Source of the DNA: Syntrophomonas sp. UBA5314
GTDB lineage: Bacteria; Bacillota; Syntrophomonadia; Syntrophomonadales; Syntrophomonadaceae
Length of the DNA stretch: 64,000 bases
NCBI GenBank assembly: GCA_002410325.1
Contig: DHRK01000065.1
Span: 55,248-119,247 of the forward strand
Reading direction: 5' to 3'
Below the pieces are notes generated by a model. The model ran no database searches. It saw only the letters and a list, made by a program, of their open reading frames with translations, and had not been told where the DNA came from. The position numbers and the translations under genes are program-made. Shown here piece after piece: positions 24,762 through 32,621 of this stretch (within the stretch, counting starts at the first letter, position 1; each line of letters opens with the position of its first letter).

Positions 24762-26420
24762 ATGTTGAATCAATTTTTTGTTCAATACGGCGGGGTTATT
24801 TACCTGATTCAGTTCTTTTTCGCCGTAGTCATCGGAGTATACTTTTGGACGCTGCTAAAAGGCCAGCAGAGTAAAAAGAATGTTGTAGTAAAAGAATCGG
24901 AGCGAGAGACTCAGCGCCTGCAGCGCCTGCGCACCAACTGTCTAACCGAACCCTTATCCAGCCTCACCCGGCCTGCTTCCTTAAACGATGTAATAGGACA
25001 GGAGGAGGCCATTGACATACTGCGTTCAGCCTTGTGTGGTCCCAATCCCCAGCATGTAATCCTCTACGGCCCTCCTGGGGTGGGTAAAACCGCGGCAGCC
25101 CGGCTGGTTTTGGATGAAGCCCAGAAAAACTCGCTGTCGCCCTTCAATAAAACGGCTAAATTCATTGAGGTGGACGCCACTATAACCAGATTTGACGAGA
25201 GAAATATTGCCGACCCGCTGATCGGTTCAGTGCATGATCCGATCTACCAGGGTGCGGGCGCTTTAGGCCAGGCCGGCATACCCCAGCCCAAACCCGGCGC
25301 CTGCACCAAAGCGCACGGGGGAATACTTTTTATTGATGAAATAGGAGAATTGCATCCCCTGCAGATGAACAAATTGCTGAAAGTTCTGGAAGACCGCAAG
25401 GTGCTTCTGGAGAGCGCCTACTATAGCGAAAGCGATCGCAATATTCCCTCCCATATTCACGATATATTCAACAATGGGTTGCCGGCCGATTTTCGCTTGG
25501 TGGGAGCCACTACCCGGAGTCCTGACGAGCTTTCACCGGCTTTGCGTTCCCGGTGTATGGAAGTATTTTTCAAACCCCTGGAGAAAAGCGATATACTTAC
25601 CATCACTAAAAACGCGGCCGATAAGATTAACTGTGTACTGGAAGAAGAAGCCCTGGATGAGATAAGCCGTTATGCCAGCAACGGTCGGGAAGCAGTGAAC
25701 ATGGTGCAGCTGGCCGCCGGCATTGCCATGATGGAAAACAGTCCCCAGATCGGCGTAAACCACGTGGAAAAAGTGTTAAACAACGGCCGCTTCACGCCCC
25801 GGGCGGAGTTTAGACCCAAGGATTCTCCGGCGGTGGGGATTGTCAACGGGCTGGCGGTTTTTGGAGCCTGCCAGGGCACTCTGATCGAAGTTGAAGCCAA
25901 GAGCATCAAGGTGGAAGTCGGCAAGGGGAACTGGACCATAACCGGCGTTGTTGAAGAAGAGCAATTTGGCGGACAGGAGCGGCGCCTTACCCGTAAAAGC
26001 ATGGCCAAAGGCGCTCTGGAGACGGTATTTACAGTTTTGCGTTCCCGCTACGGCATTAATTTATACAACTACGATATTCACATCAATTTCCCAGGAGGGG
26101 TGCCGGTGGATGGTCCCTCGGCCGGGGTGAGCATGGCGGCCGCCATTTATTCCAGTATCAAAGGGCTGGCGGTTGACAACCTGGTGGCCATGACCGGAGA
26201 GCTGTCTGTACATGGCTCCGTGAAACCGGTGGGAGGCGTTATCAGCAAAGTTGAAGCAGCCCGCAAAGCCGGCATAAAAAGGGTTTTGATCCCGGCCGAG
26301 AACTGGCTTAAGATCTTCGACGATTTTCCGGAAATCAAGATAATACCGGTGCAGGACGTCGAAGAGGTAATAAGCCAGGCCCTGGAAGAAGAAACAGATA
26401 TCATCACCAGGGCTATTTGA
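24762..26420 (+). CDS. lonB: LonB, sporulation-type ATP-dependent protease (552 aa)
   Basis: An N-terminal membrane helix (about 10-30, IYLIQFFFAVVIGVYFW) replaces the long N-domain of LonA. The AAA+ domain has Walker A YGPPGVGKT and Walker B ILFIDEIGEL. The Lon protease domain carries the Ser-Lys dyad: Ser in PVDGPSAGVS and Lys in GGVISKVEAARKAG. In Bacillus subtilis LonB is made in the forespore under sigma-F and helps control sigma-G. Its position directly before lonA and engB matches B. subtilis, so it is strong evidence for an endospore former. Confidence 0.94.
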   Translation: MLNQFFVQYGGVIYLIQFFFAVVIGVYFWTLLKGQQSKKNVVVKESERETQRLQRLRTNCLTEPLSSLTRPASLNDVIGQEEAIDILRSALCGPNPQHVILYGPPGVGKTAAARLVLDEAQKNSLSPFNKTAKFIEVDATITRFDERNIADPLIGSVHDPIYQGAGALGQAGIPQPKPGACTKAHGGILFIDEIGELHPLQMNKLLKVLEDRKVLLESAYYSESDRNIPSHIHDIFNNGLPADFRLVGATTRSPDELSPALRSRCMEVFFKPLEKSDILTITKNAADKINCVLEEEALDEISRYASNGREAVNMVQLAAGIAMMENSPQIGVNHVEKVLNNGRFTPRAEFRPKDSPAVGIVNGLAVFGACQGTLIEVEAKSIKVEVGKGNWTITGVVEEEQFGGQERRLTRKSMAKGALETVFTVLRSRYGINLYNYDIHINFPGGVPVDGPSAGVSMAAAIYSSIKGLAVDNLVAMTGELSVHGSVKPVGGVISKVEAARKAGIKRVLIPAENWLKIFDDFPEIKIIPVQDVEEVISQALEEETDIITRAI

Positions 26421-26487
26421 GCATATGGCGCTTCTTGCGCCAGCATAGCACATATAGTAGAATAAATGTGCCTGGGAGGTGTTTTTT

Positions 26488-28809
26488 TTGCCTGATATTA
26501 AAGAGTATCGTGAGGTTGCCATGCTTCCGCTTCGGGGGCTGCTGGTTTTCCCATATACGGTGATACATTTGGACGTAGGGCGCAAAAAATCGATTCAAGC
26601 CATTGAAGAATCCATGCTGGATACCAAAGAGATCTTTTTGGCCACGCAAAAAGAAGCCCAAACCGACGACCCGGAAGAAGAAGAGATTTACACCATCGGT
26701 ACCGTAGCTGAAATCCGGCAGGTTCTTAAAATGCCTGGCGGGACTATGCGGGTTCTGGTGGAAGGATTGTACCGGGCCGAGGTGCAAAGCTATTTAAGTT
26801 ACGAGCCTTTTATCAAGGTGGAAGTAGAAGTGCTGCGCGAAGGCGAGAACCTGAAAACTCCTGAAATAGAGGCTTTGATGCGTACGCTGGTGTCGCAGTT
26901 TGAGCAGTGGGTGCGCATGAGTAAGAAGATTCCGCCGGAAACGGTGGTCAGCGTGGTGGGCATTGAAGAGCCGGGCCGCCTGGCTGATGTCATAGCATCC
27001 CACCTTACCCTGCGCATCAATGAGAAACAGCGCGTTCTGGAGTTGAAACACGTTGCCGAGCGCTTAAACTTTCTCTGTGAACTGCTGGTTAAGGAAATGG
27101 AAGTCCTGGAGTTGGAGAGAAAGATCAATATCCGGGTGCGCAAGCAGATGGAAAAAACCCAGAAAGAGTACTACCTGCGCGAGCAGATGAAGGCTATTCA
27201 AAAAGAACTGGGCGACAAGGATGAAAAAACCAGTGAAATTGAAGAGCTGAGGGAAAAGATCCACACCGCCAACCTGCCCAAGGATGCCGAGGAAAAGGCC
27301 TTTAAAGAGCTGGACCGCTTGGAAAAGATGCCGCCTATGGTGGCTGAAGCGGTGGTGGTTCGCAACTACCTGGACTGGCTGCTGGCCCTGCCCTGGTCGG
27401 TGGAAACCCGCGATCGGCTGGACCTGAAGGTTGCCGAAAAGTACCTGGAAGAGGACCATTACGGGCTGGAGAAACCCAAGGAGAGAATCCTGGAATACCT
27501 GGCCATCCGCAAGCTGGCCAAAAAAATGAAGGGGCCTATTCTATGCCTGGTGGGCCCTCCCGGGGTGGGCAAAACCTCGCTCGGAAAATCAGTCGCCCGG
27601 TCCCTGGGGCGAAAGTTTATCCGTATGTCTCTGGGCGGTATTCGGGACGAAGCTGAAATCAGGGGGCACCGGCGCACCTATGTGGGCTCCATGCCCGGCC
27701 GGGTTTTGCAGAGTATAAAAACAGCCGGCTCCCGAAATCCGGTCTTTCTCTTGGATGAGATTGATAAAATGACTATGGATTTCCGGGGCGACCCGGCTTC
27801 AGCTTTACTGGAAGTTCTGGATCCGGAACAGAATTTTACTTTCAGCGATCATTATCTGGAAATACCCTTTGACCTTTCCAAGGTTATGTTTATTACAACC
27901 GCCAATTCCACTTACAACATACCCCGTCCGCTGCTTGACAGGATGGAGATTATTGAGCTTTCCGGATATACGGAAGAGGACAAAGTGCATATCGCCGCAG
28001 GCTATTTGATACCCAAACAGATCAAGGAGCACGGGATGAAACCCGATCACATATCGTTCTCCGAAGGGGCGGTCCGGAGGATCATTCGTGAATATACCAG
28101 GGAAGCGGGGGTTCGCAACCTGGAACGGCAGATCGCTTCAATCTGCCGCAAAGTAGCCCGGCAGGTGGTGGAGGATTCCAAGACCCAGGCGAGCATTACG
28201 GCGGGCAGTGTACCGAAGTATTTGGGGATTCAGCGCTACCGTTACGGAGTCGCGGAAAAGGAGAACCAGGTAGGCGTGGCTACCGGGCTGGCCTGGACCG
28301 AGACCGGAGGCGATATCTTGTCGGTTGAAGTGGCTCTGGTAAAAGGGAAGGGCAAACTGACCCTGACCGGCAAACTGGGCGACGTAATGAAGGAATCGGC
28401 GCAGGCCGCGCTTACCTATGTGCGTTCGCGGGCTGAAGAGCTGCAGATAGATCCGGACAAATTGCAGGATTTTGACATCCATCTGCACGTGCCTGAAGGG
28501 GCTATTCCCAAGGACGGCCCTTCGGCCGGAATTACCATTGCCACGGCTCTGGCTTCGGCCATGTCAGGACGAGAAGTTAAGAGCGATGTTGCTATGACCG
28601 GTGAAATAACCCTGCGCGGCAGAGTTCTGCCCATCGGGGGGGTAAAAGAAAAGGTCCTGGCTGCTCACCGGGCGGGGATAAAAAATATCATTCTGCCCAT
28701 TGACAACAAAAAAGACCTGGCTGATATCCCGGCTCCGGTACGCAGAAATCTGCGCTTTATACCGGTAAACCATATGGATGAAGTATTGGATCACACCCTC
28801 AACCAATAG
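26488..28809 (+). CDS. lon: Lon protease, LonA type (773 aa)
   Basis: The TTG at 26488 is the likely start because GGGAGG lies 8 bases upstream; the in-frame GTG at 26479 overlaps that site. The layout is an N-terminal LON substrate domain (about 10-195), a coiled middle, an AAA+ domain with GPPGVGKTS and VFLLDEIDKM, and the protease domain. The protease domain has the Ser of KDGPSAG and the Lys of GGVKEKVLAAHRAG. Lon degrades misfolded and regulatory proteins. Confidence 0.97.
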   Translation: MPDIKEYREVAMLPLRGLLVFPYTVIHLDVGRKKSIQAIEESMLDTKEIFLATQKEAQTDDPEEEEIYTIGTVAEIRQVLKMPGGTMRVLVEGLYRAEVQSYLSYEPFIKVEVEVLREGENLKTPEIEALMRTLVSQFEQWVRMSKKIPPETVVSVVGIEEPGRLADVIASHLTLRINEKQRVLELKHVAERLNFLCELLVKEMEVLELERKINIRVRKQMEKTQKEYYLREQMKAIQKELGDKDEKTSEIEELREKIHTANLPKDAEEKAFKELDRLEKMPPMVAEAVVVRNYLDWLLALPWSVETRDRLDLKVAEKYLEEDHYGLEKPKERILEYLAIRKLAKKMKGPILCLVGPPGVGKTSLGKSVARSLGRKFIRMSLGGIRDEAEIRGHRRTYVGSMPGRVLQSIKTAGSRNPVFLLDEIDKMTMDFRGDPASALLEVLDPEQNFTFSDHYLEIPFDLSKVMFITTANSTYNIPRPLLDRMEIIELSGYTEEDKVHIAAGYLIPKQIKEHGMKPDHISFSEGAVRRIIREYTREAGVRNLERQIASICRKVARQVVEDSKTQASITAGSVPKYLGIQRYRYGVAEKENQVGVATGLAWTETGGDILSVEVALVKGKGKLTLTGKLGDVMKESAQAALTYVRSRAEELQIDPDKLQDFDIHLHVPEGAIPKDGPSAGITIATALASAMSGREVKSDVAMTGEITLRGRVLPIGGVKEKVLAAHRAGIKNIILPIDNKKDLADIPAPVRRNLRFIPVNHMDEVLDHTLNQ

Positions 28810-28880
28810 TCGCCAAGGTATATTAGTCGCAGGCGGCAGGCTTGGCATAAAAGTCTGCATCTAAAATTGTACCCGAATCA

Positions 28881-28908
28881 TTGGTGCAATTATAAATTGG
28901 AGTATAAT
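28881..28908 (+). promoter_or_regulatory. Promoter upstream of engB
   Basis: TTGGTG and TATAAT are separated by 16 bases. The predicted start is near 28915, upstream of a terminator-like hairpin at 28923, so the two together could act as an attenuated promoter. Confidence 0.6.
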
Positions 28909-28922
28909 TTGATCTCTATTCG

Positions 28923-28949
28923 GGGAAACCATCGTTTCCCTTTTTATTT
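28923..28949 (+). terminator. Terminator between lon and engB, downstream of the engB promoter
   Basis: GGGAAAC-CATC-GTTTCCC followed by TTTTTATTT is a compact intrinsic terminator. It lies only 13 bases before engB's start and just inside the transcript from the promoter at 28881-28908. Confidence 0.75.
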
Positions 28950-28961
28950 GGGAGTATAAGG

Positions 28962-29552
28962 ATGATAATAAAAAAGGCGGAATACGTTGGTTCGTTTGTC
29001 GACCTGGAAGCCCTGCCGCAGGGGAATTTGCCTGAAATTGCGCTGGTGGGCCGGTCCAATGTGGGGAAATCTTCGCTGATCAACAAAGTTGTCAATCGTA
29101 AAGGGCTGGCCAAGTCCAGCTCTACTCCGGGAAAAACCAGGACCATAAATTTTTTTATCATCAACGACACGTGGCATCTGGTGGATCTGCCGGGCTATGG
29201 CTATGCCAAAGTGTCCCAGCAGGAGAGAAATCGCTGGCAGAAAATGATTGAAAAGTACTTGCAAAAGCGGGGGCAGTTAAGGGGAGTTATCATGCTTCTC
29301 GACATACGCCATGAGCCCAACCAAAACGACCGGCTCATGAAAGACTGGCTATTGACAAGCGAGCTGCCTCTGCTGCTCATTGCCACCAAAGCCGATAAAA
29401 TTTCCCGCGGCCAGCGGGCTAAATACCTGGCCGTGATCCGCCGGGCTCTAAACCTGGAAACGAGCGATACGCCCATCGTTTTCTCGGCTCAAACCGGCGA
29501 GGGCGCGGAAGAAATAAAGGATGCCATCCTCGGTCTCCTATCCGAAGAATAG
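28962..29552 (+). CDS. engB: Ribosome biogenesis GTPase EngB/YsxC (196 aa)
   Basis: The G motifs of the YihA/EngB family are in order: GRSNVGKSS (G1, about residue 30), TPGKTRTINFF (G2), DLPGYGYAK (G3) and TKADK (G4). It helps assemble the 50S subunit. As in B. subtilis it follows lonA. The family length of about 195 residues is met. Confidence 0.96.
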   Translation: MIIKKAEYVGSFVDLEALPQGNLPEIALVGRSNVGKSSLINKVVNRKGLAKSSSTPGKTRTINFFIINDTWHLVDLPGYGYAKVSQQERNRWQKMIEKYLQKRGQLRGVIMLLDIRHEPNQNDRLMKDWLLTSELPLLLIATKADKISRGQRAKYLAVIRRALNLETSDTPIVFSAQTGEGAEEIKDAILGLLSEE

Positions 29553-29558
29553 GCACAG

Positions 29559-29591
29559 GAGGAAGCGCGGGGACGTTCCTTTTGCTTCCTC
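29559..29591. terminator. Hairpin between convergent engB and SEC-C genes, REP-like
   Basis: GAGGAAGC and GCTTCCTC pair around a loop reading GCGGGGACGTTCCTTTT. The GGGGACGTTCC core resembles REP-type palindromes (compare 45508-45609). It overlaps the stop of the minus-strand gene and may terminate both genes. Confidence 0.5.
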
Positions 29592-30831
29592 AAGATATCC
29601 TCTCTTTTAAATAGTCAATCAAAGCCTGCCCTTCCGGGCTGGCTTCCAGGTGCTGGTTCAGCATCTGGTCCAGCTTTTCCCTCCCCTGGTCCTCTTCCAA
29701 AACCTCGGCCGGGGTTTTATTATCCATTTCCAGGTGCGGCGTCTTAAACCATTGTTCAGCTTCCCGATCCCTTATCAAAAGGAACCAATGGTTAAAATAT
29801 TCATCAATAGGCGCCTGAGCGCTAAACCGGTTTTGGATGACCACCGGCTCCAGGCCGGGCGCAGCTTGATTTAGCAGGTTCCTCATTTTCTCGATGTCAT
29901 CCAGGACTTCGGCTGACCAGATAAAGTCGGCCTCTCCCAGAGCCAGGCGCACGTAACCGCTCACCTGATCATTTAAACGGTACCAGCGGTAGCCCTGGGT
30001 AGTATGCAGGTATTGCCAGTCGCCTCCGCCCTTGACAGCTTTAGAAAGCTGCTCCTTCCGAATCTCATCCAGCCCGGCGGCCTCCATATGATCGAAGTTC
30101 ACCATAATCTGCTGGGAGGCATGGTCAAACAGGCCGTAGATGATTTCTTCGTTGTCCTTTATGAAGCGGGCTGGGTCTTCATTGTATAAGGAGCACAAGA
30201 AATTCAGGTGGCGGATCAGGAAGTCCTTTTCGCCGGAATTGTTGGAGAGGGATACCACCATGCCGGAAAACAACTGGTTTTCCTCCAGTTTAACCAGGCG
30301 CCCCATGAACAGGGGGGCGTTCTGGCTTAATTGCTCGTCCCAGGGTTCTTTCAGCAGGATGCGGTGGCTGGTGCCCAGAAAAATATCCTGGATATTGAGG
30401 TACTGGTACTCTGAACCCTGTACTTCATAGATCGAAAGGAAAGAATCATTCAAAGAAACCAGACAGTCCTTGAGCATGGCATCCATGTATTCACCGTTGC
30501 TCTCCAGGTATGCTTCGCCCAGGGCCGGGTTGTCCCCGATGCTAGCCCCAAACCACAACCATTCACTGAACACGGCTTCATTTTCCTTGGGAAGGATGGG
30601 ATTTACGGTGAAGCGCAGGTAGTGGCCGCGCAGATCCCGGCGCAGCTTTTTGATGCGCTGTTCGTAATATTGATCCAGTTTAAGCTTTACGGCTGTCAAT
30701 AACTGACTGTAACGGGTAAAGGGATCTGGAGATATATCCACCTGTTCACCCAGCCGACCGCAGCACTTTTTATATTTTTTCCCGCTGCCGCAGGGGCAGG
30801 GATCATTGCGTCCTATTTTCAGGCTGCTCAC
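29590..30831 (-). CDS. SEC-C zinc-motif protein of unknown function (413 aa)
   Basis: The GTG at 30831 follows AAGGAGG. Residues 7-25 are a textbook SEC-C motif (GRNDPCPCGSGKKYKKCCG), a zinc ligand set known from SecA. The middle resembles the larger SEC-C protein at 5926-7989 (IQDIFLGTSHR versus LEDIFTGQRGE and neighbouring segments). The C-terminus has TPHLEMDNKTPAEVLEED..GREKLDQML, a small domain often seen in SEC-C proteins. No catalytic motif is visible. It is monocistronic and convergent with engB. Confidence 0.85.
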   Translation of the reverse strand: MSSLKIGRNDPCPCGSGKKYKKCCGRLGEQVDISPDPFTRYSQLLTAVKLKLDQYYEQRIKKLRRDLRGHYLRFTVNPILPKENEAVFSEWLWFGASIGDNPALGEAYLESNGEYMDAMLKDCLVSLNDSFLSIYEVQGSEYQYLNIQDIFLGTSHRILLKEPWDEQLSQNAPLFMGRLVKLEENQLFSGMVVSLSNNSGEKDFLIRHLNFLCSLYNEDPARFIKDNEEIIYGLFDHASQQIMVNFDHMEAAGLDEIRKEQLSKAVKGGGDWQYLHTTQGYRWYRLNDQVSGYVRLALGEADFIWSAEVLDDIEKMRNLLNQAAPGLEPVVIQNRFSAQAPIDEYFNHWFLLIRDREAEQWFKTPHLEMDNKTPAEVLEEDQGREKLDQMLNQHLEASPEGQALIDYLKERIS

Positions 30832-31001
30832 TGAAAAACCTCCTTAAGCAAGTTGGAACGTTTTAGGCCTTTCCATTTAAGCGCAGTGAACCTTTAGGCC
30901 GGTTTCTATATTAGATTAGCATAGGGGAGGGCAGCAGGAAAAGTTAGTACTCGGTTAAAATGGGCGGGAAGCAGCAGGGGATGCTCATCTTTTAAGGCAT
31001 T

Positions 31002-31030
31002 TTGGCTAAAATTCGATAATATTATATGAT
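31002..31030 (+). promoter_or_regulatory. Promoter of the Fn3-like protein gene
   Basis: TTGGCT and TATGAT are separated by 17 bases, giving a leader of about 80 bases before the GTG start at 31118. Confidence 0.5.
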
Positions 31031-31117
31031 GGTTCATTTATGCAAAGAAAAGCTGTACTCCAGGTGCATTGTTAAACTATACTGAATTTTATAAATGATG
31101 GTAAAGAAGGTAAAATA

Positions 31118-32461
31118 GTGGGGAAAAGACCAATCCGGACCCAAATTAAGCGAATAGCTGTTTTCATAATGATTATGATGCTGTTTCCCTTTTCCGCGGC
31201 AGCTGTGACAGCGCCCGCCGCAGCCACTATTGGCTATGAACTGAACAGCGGCCAGGTCGTTCTGGAAGGGCGGATTGTCTCTGACGGCGTGGGGACTATC
31301 AGCGACTACGGCTTTTATTACGCCAGGACCGCTGATATAAGCAATTTTATTCAGGATGCAATTGTGGCTGACGGAGACTCGTCTAAGAAAAGGGTGGGAA
31401 CCAGCATTGCCCAGGGCCAGTATTTTTCAGCCAACCAGGCCGGTCTGGAGCTTGATACCGAATACCTGTTTTTTGCCTATGCGACCAATGAACAGGGGAC
31501 GAATTATGGGGAGGTCAGATATTTTTTTACGAGAAGTGATGGGCGTTCTCCCGGGGTTAGAACCAAAGGGGCTTCCGTTTATTACGGTGATGCCAGACTT
31601 TACGGCGGAATTACCTCGGACGGGAATCAGGCCATTACCGAATACGGTTTCCGCTATGGCCTGGACAGGAACTGCAGCATTAGACTGCCGCTAGGAACCA
31701 ATGGTATAGGCGAACGCAGTTTTAACGCCTATCTGACCAATTTGAGCATTCATACCACTTATTATTACCAGGCCTATGCCCGCAATGCCTCCGGCACTTC
31801 CTATGGTTCGATCCTGAGTTTTACCACCGGGGATTATTATGATTACTATGATGATGACAGCGACTATTACAGCTATGGCAAGCCGGCGGTATCTACCAAA
31901 AAACCGGTTGACCAGGCGGGCGGAACCGTTCTTTATGGCGTCATAACTTCCCAGGGAAGTACTAGCATTACTTCCTATGGCTTTTACTGGGGGACCCGCA
32001 GCAGCCCGGAAAACCGGGTGGAAGCAGGCAGTTCCATCCCGGTTGACCATACCTTCAGCTACCAGCTGAGCTACTTAGATCCTGGAGAATACTATTATGT
32101 CCAGGCCTATGCCCGCAATTCCTATGGAACCACCCGGGGGAACACGGTTCGTTTTAAGGCCGGTTACAATGCTGAGCCGACCTTTACCACCCTGGTGAGT
32201 AATATTGGCTTATCCGAAGCCACTTTTAGCGGTAGGATCGGTGCCATCGACGGGAGCCGGATCCGGGAATACGGTTTTATTTACGGACAGCTTCCGGGAC
32301 TGGAAAGCATGGTCAAAGTCGGTTATTCCATCCAGAGAAACAAGGTGTTTCAATACCATGCCCGCGACCTGCAAAAGGGCGCGCTCTACTATGTAAAGAC
32401 TTATGTCATAACCGCCTCCGGAATTGCTTATGGTCCTCAAGTGGTGTTTACTGCCAATTAA
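31118..32461 (+). CDS. Secreted protein with four fibronectin III-like repeats (447 aa)
   Basis: A GTG start follows GAAGG. A signal peptide is clear: basic KRPIRTQIKR, a hydrophobic core and a likely cut after SAAA near residue 28. Four repeats of about 95 residues follow. Each has G.I.S.G...I..YGFYYG near its start and L..gt.YYVQAYA.N..Gt.yG...F at its end, an Fn3-like pattern. A Tyr/Asp-rich linker (DYYDYYDDDSDYYSYG) separates repeats 2 and 3. No wall-anchoring signal is seen. It is probably an exported surface or matrix protein; the ligand is unknown. Confidence 0.8.
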   Translation: MGKRPIRTQIKRIAVFIMIMMLFPFSAAAVTAPAAATIGYELNSGQVVLEGRIVSDGVGTISDYGFYYARTADISNFIQDAIVADGDSSKKRVGTSIAQGQYFSANQAGLELDTEYLFFAYATNEQGTNYGEVRYFFTRSDGRSPGVRTKGASVYYGDARLYGGITSDGNQAITEYGFRYGLDRNCSIRLPLGTNGIGERSFNAYLTNLSIHTTYYYQAYARNASGTSYGSILSFTTGDYYDYYDDDSDYYSYGKPAVSTKKPVDQAGGTVLYGVITSQGSTSITSYGFYWGTRSSPENRVEAGSSIPVDHTFSYQLSYLDPGEYYYVQAYARNSYGTTRGNTVRFKAGYNAEPTFTTLVSNIGLSEATFSGRIGAIDGSRIREYGFIYGQLPGLESMVKVGYSIQRNKVFQYHARDLQKGALYYVKTYVITASGIAYGPQVVFTAN

Positions 32462-32486
32462 AACATTTTAATTAAACGTGTTTAAT

Positions 32487-32523
32487 AGGCTTGGGCTGAA
32501 TAATAAGGTCGAAGCCTTTTTTA
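32487..32523 (+). terminator. Terminator after the Fn3-like gene
   Basis: AGGCTT and AAGCCT pair across a 19-base loop and are followed by TTTTTTA. Confidence 0.6.
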
Positions 32524-32621
32524 CGGAGCTTGCACTGCTTGGGAGTTTTTCAGTACAATTAAAATTGTATAATTGTCAAGAATTATCATGAACATATAGC
32601 AAAAATGAGGAGGAGTCGCTA

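Noticed and set aside
32462..32621. Possible T-box leader before valS
   Set aside because: No GGTGGTACCGCG-like T-box sequence or specifier stem is visible in the 160-base gap.
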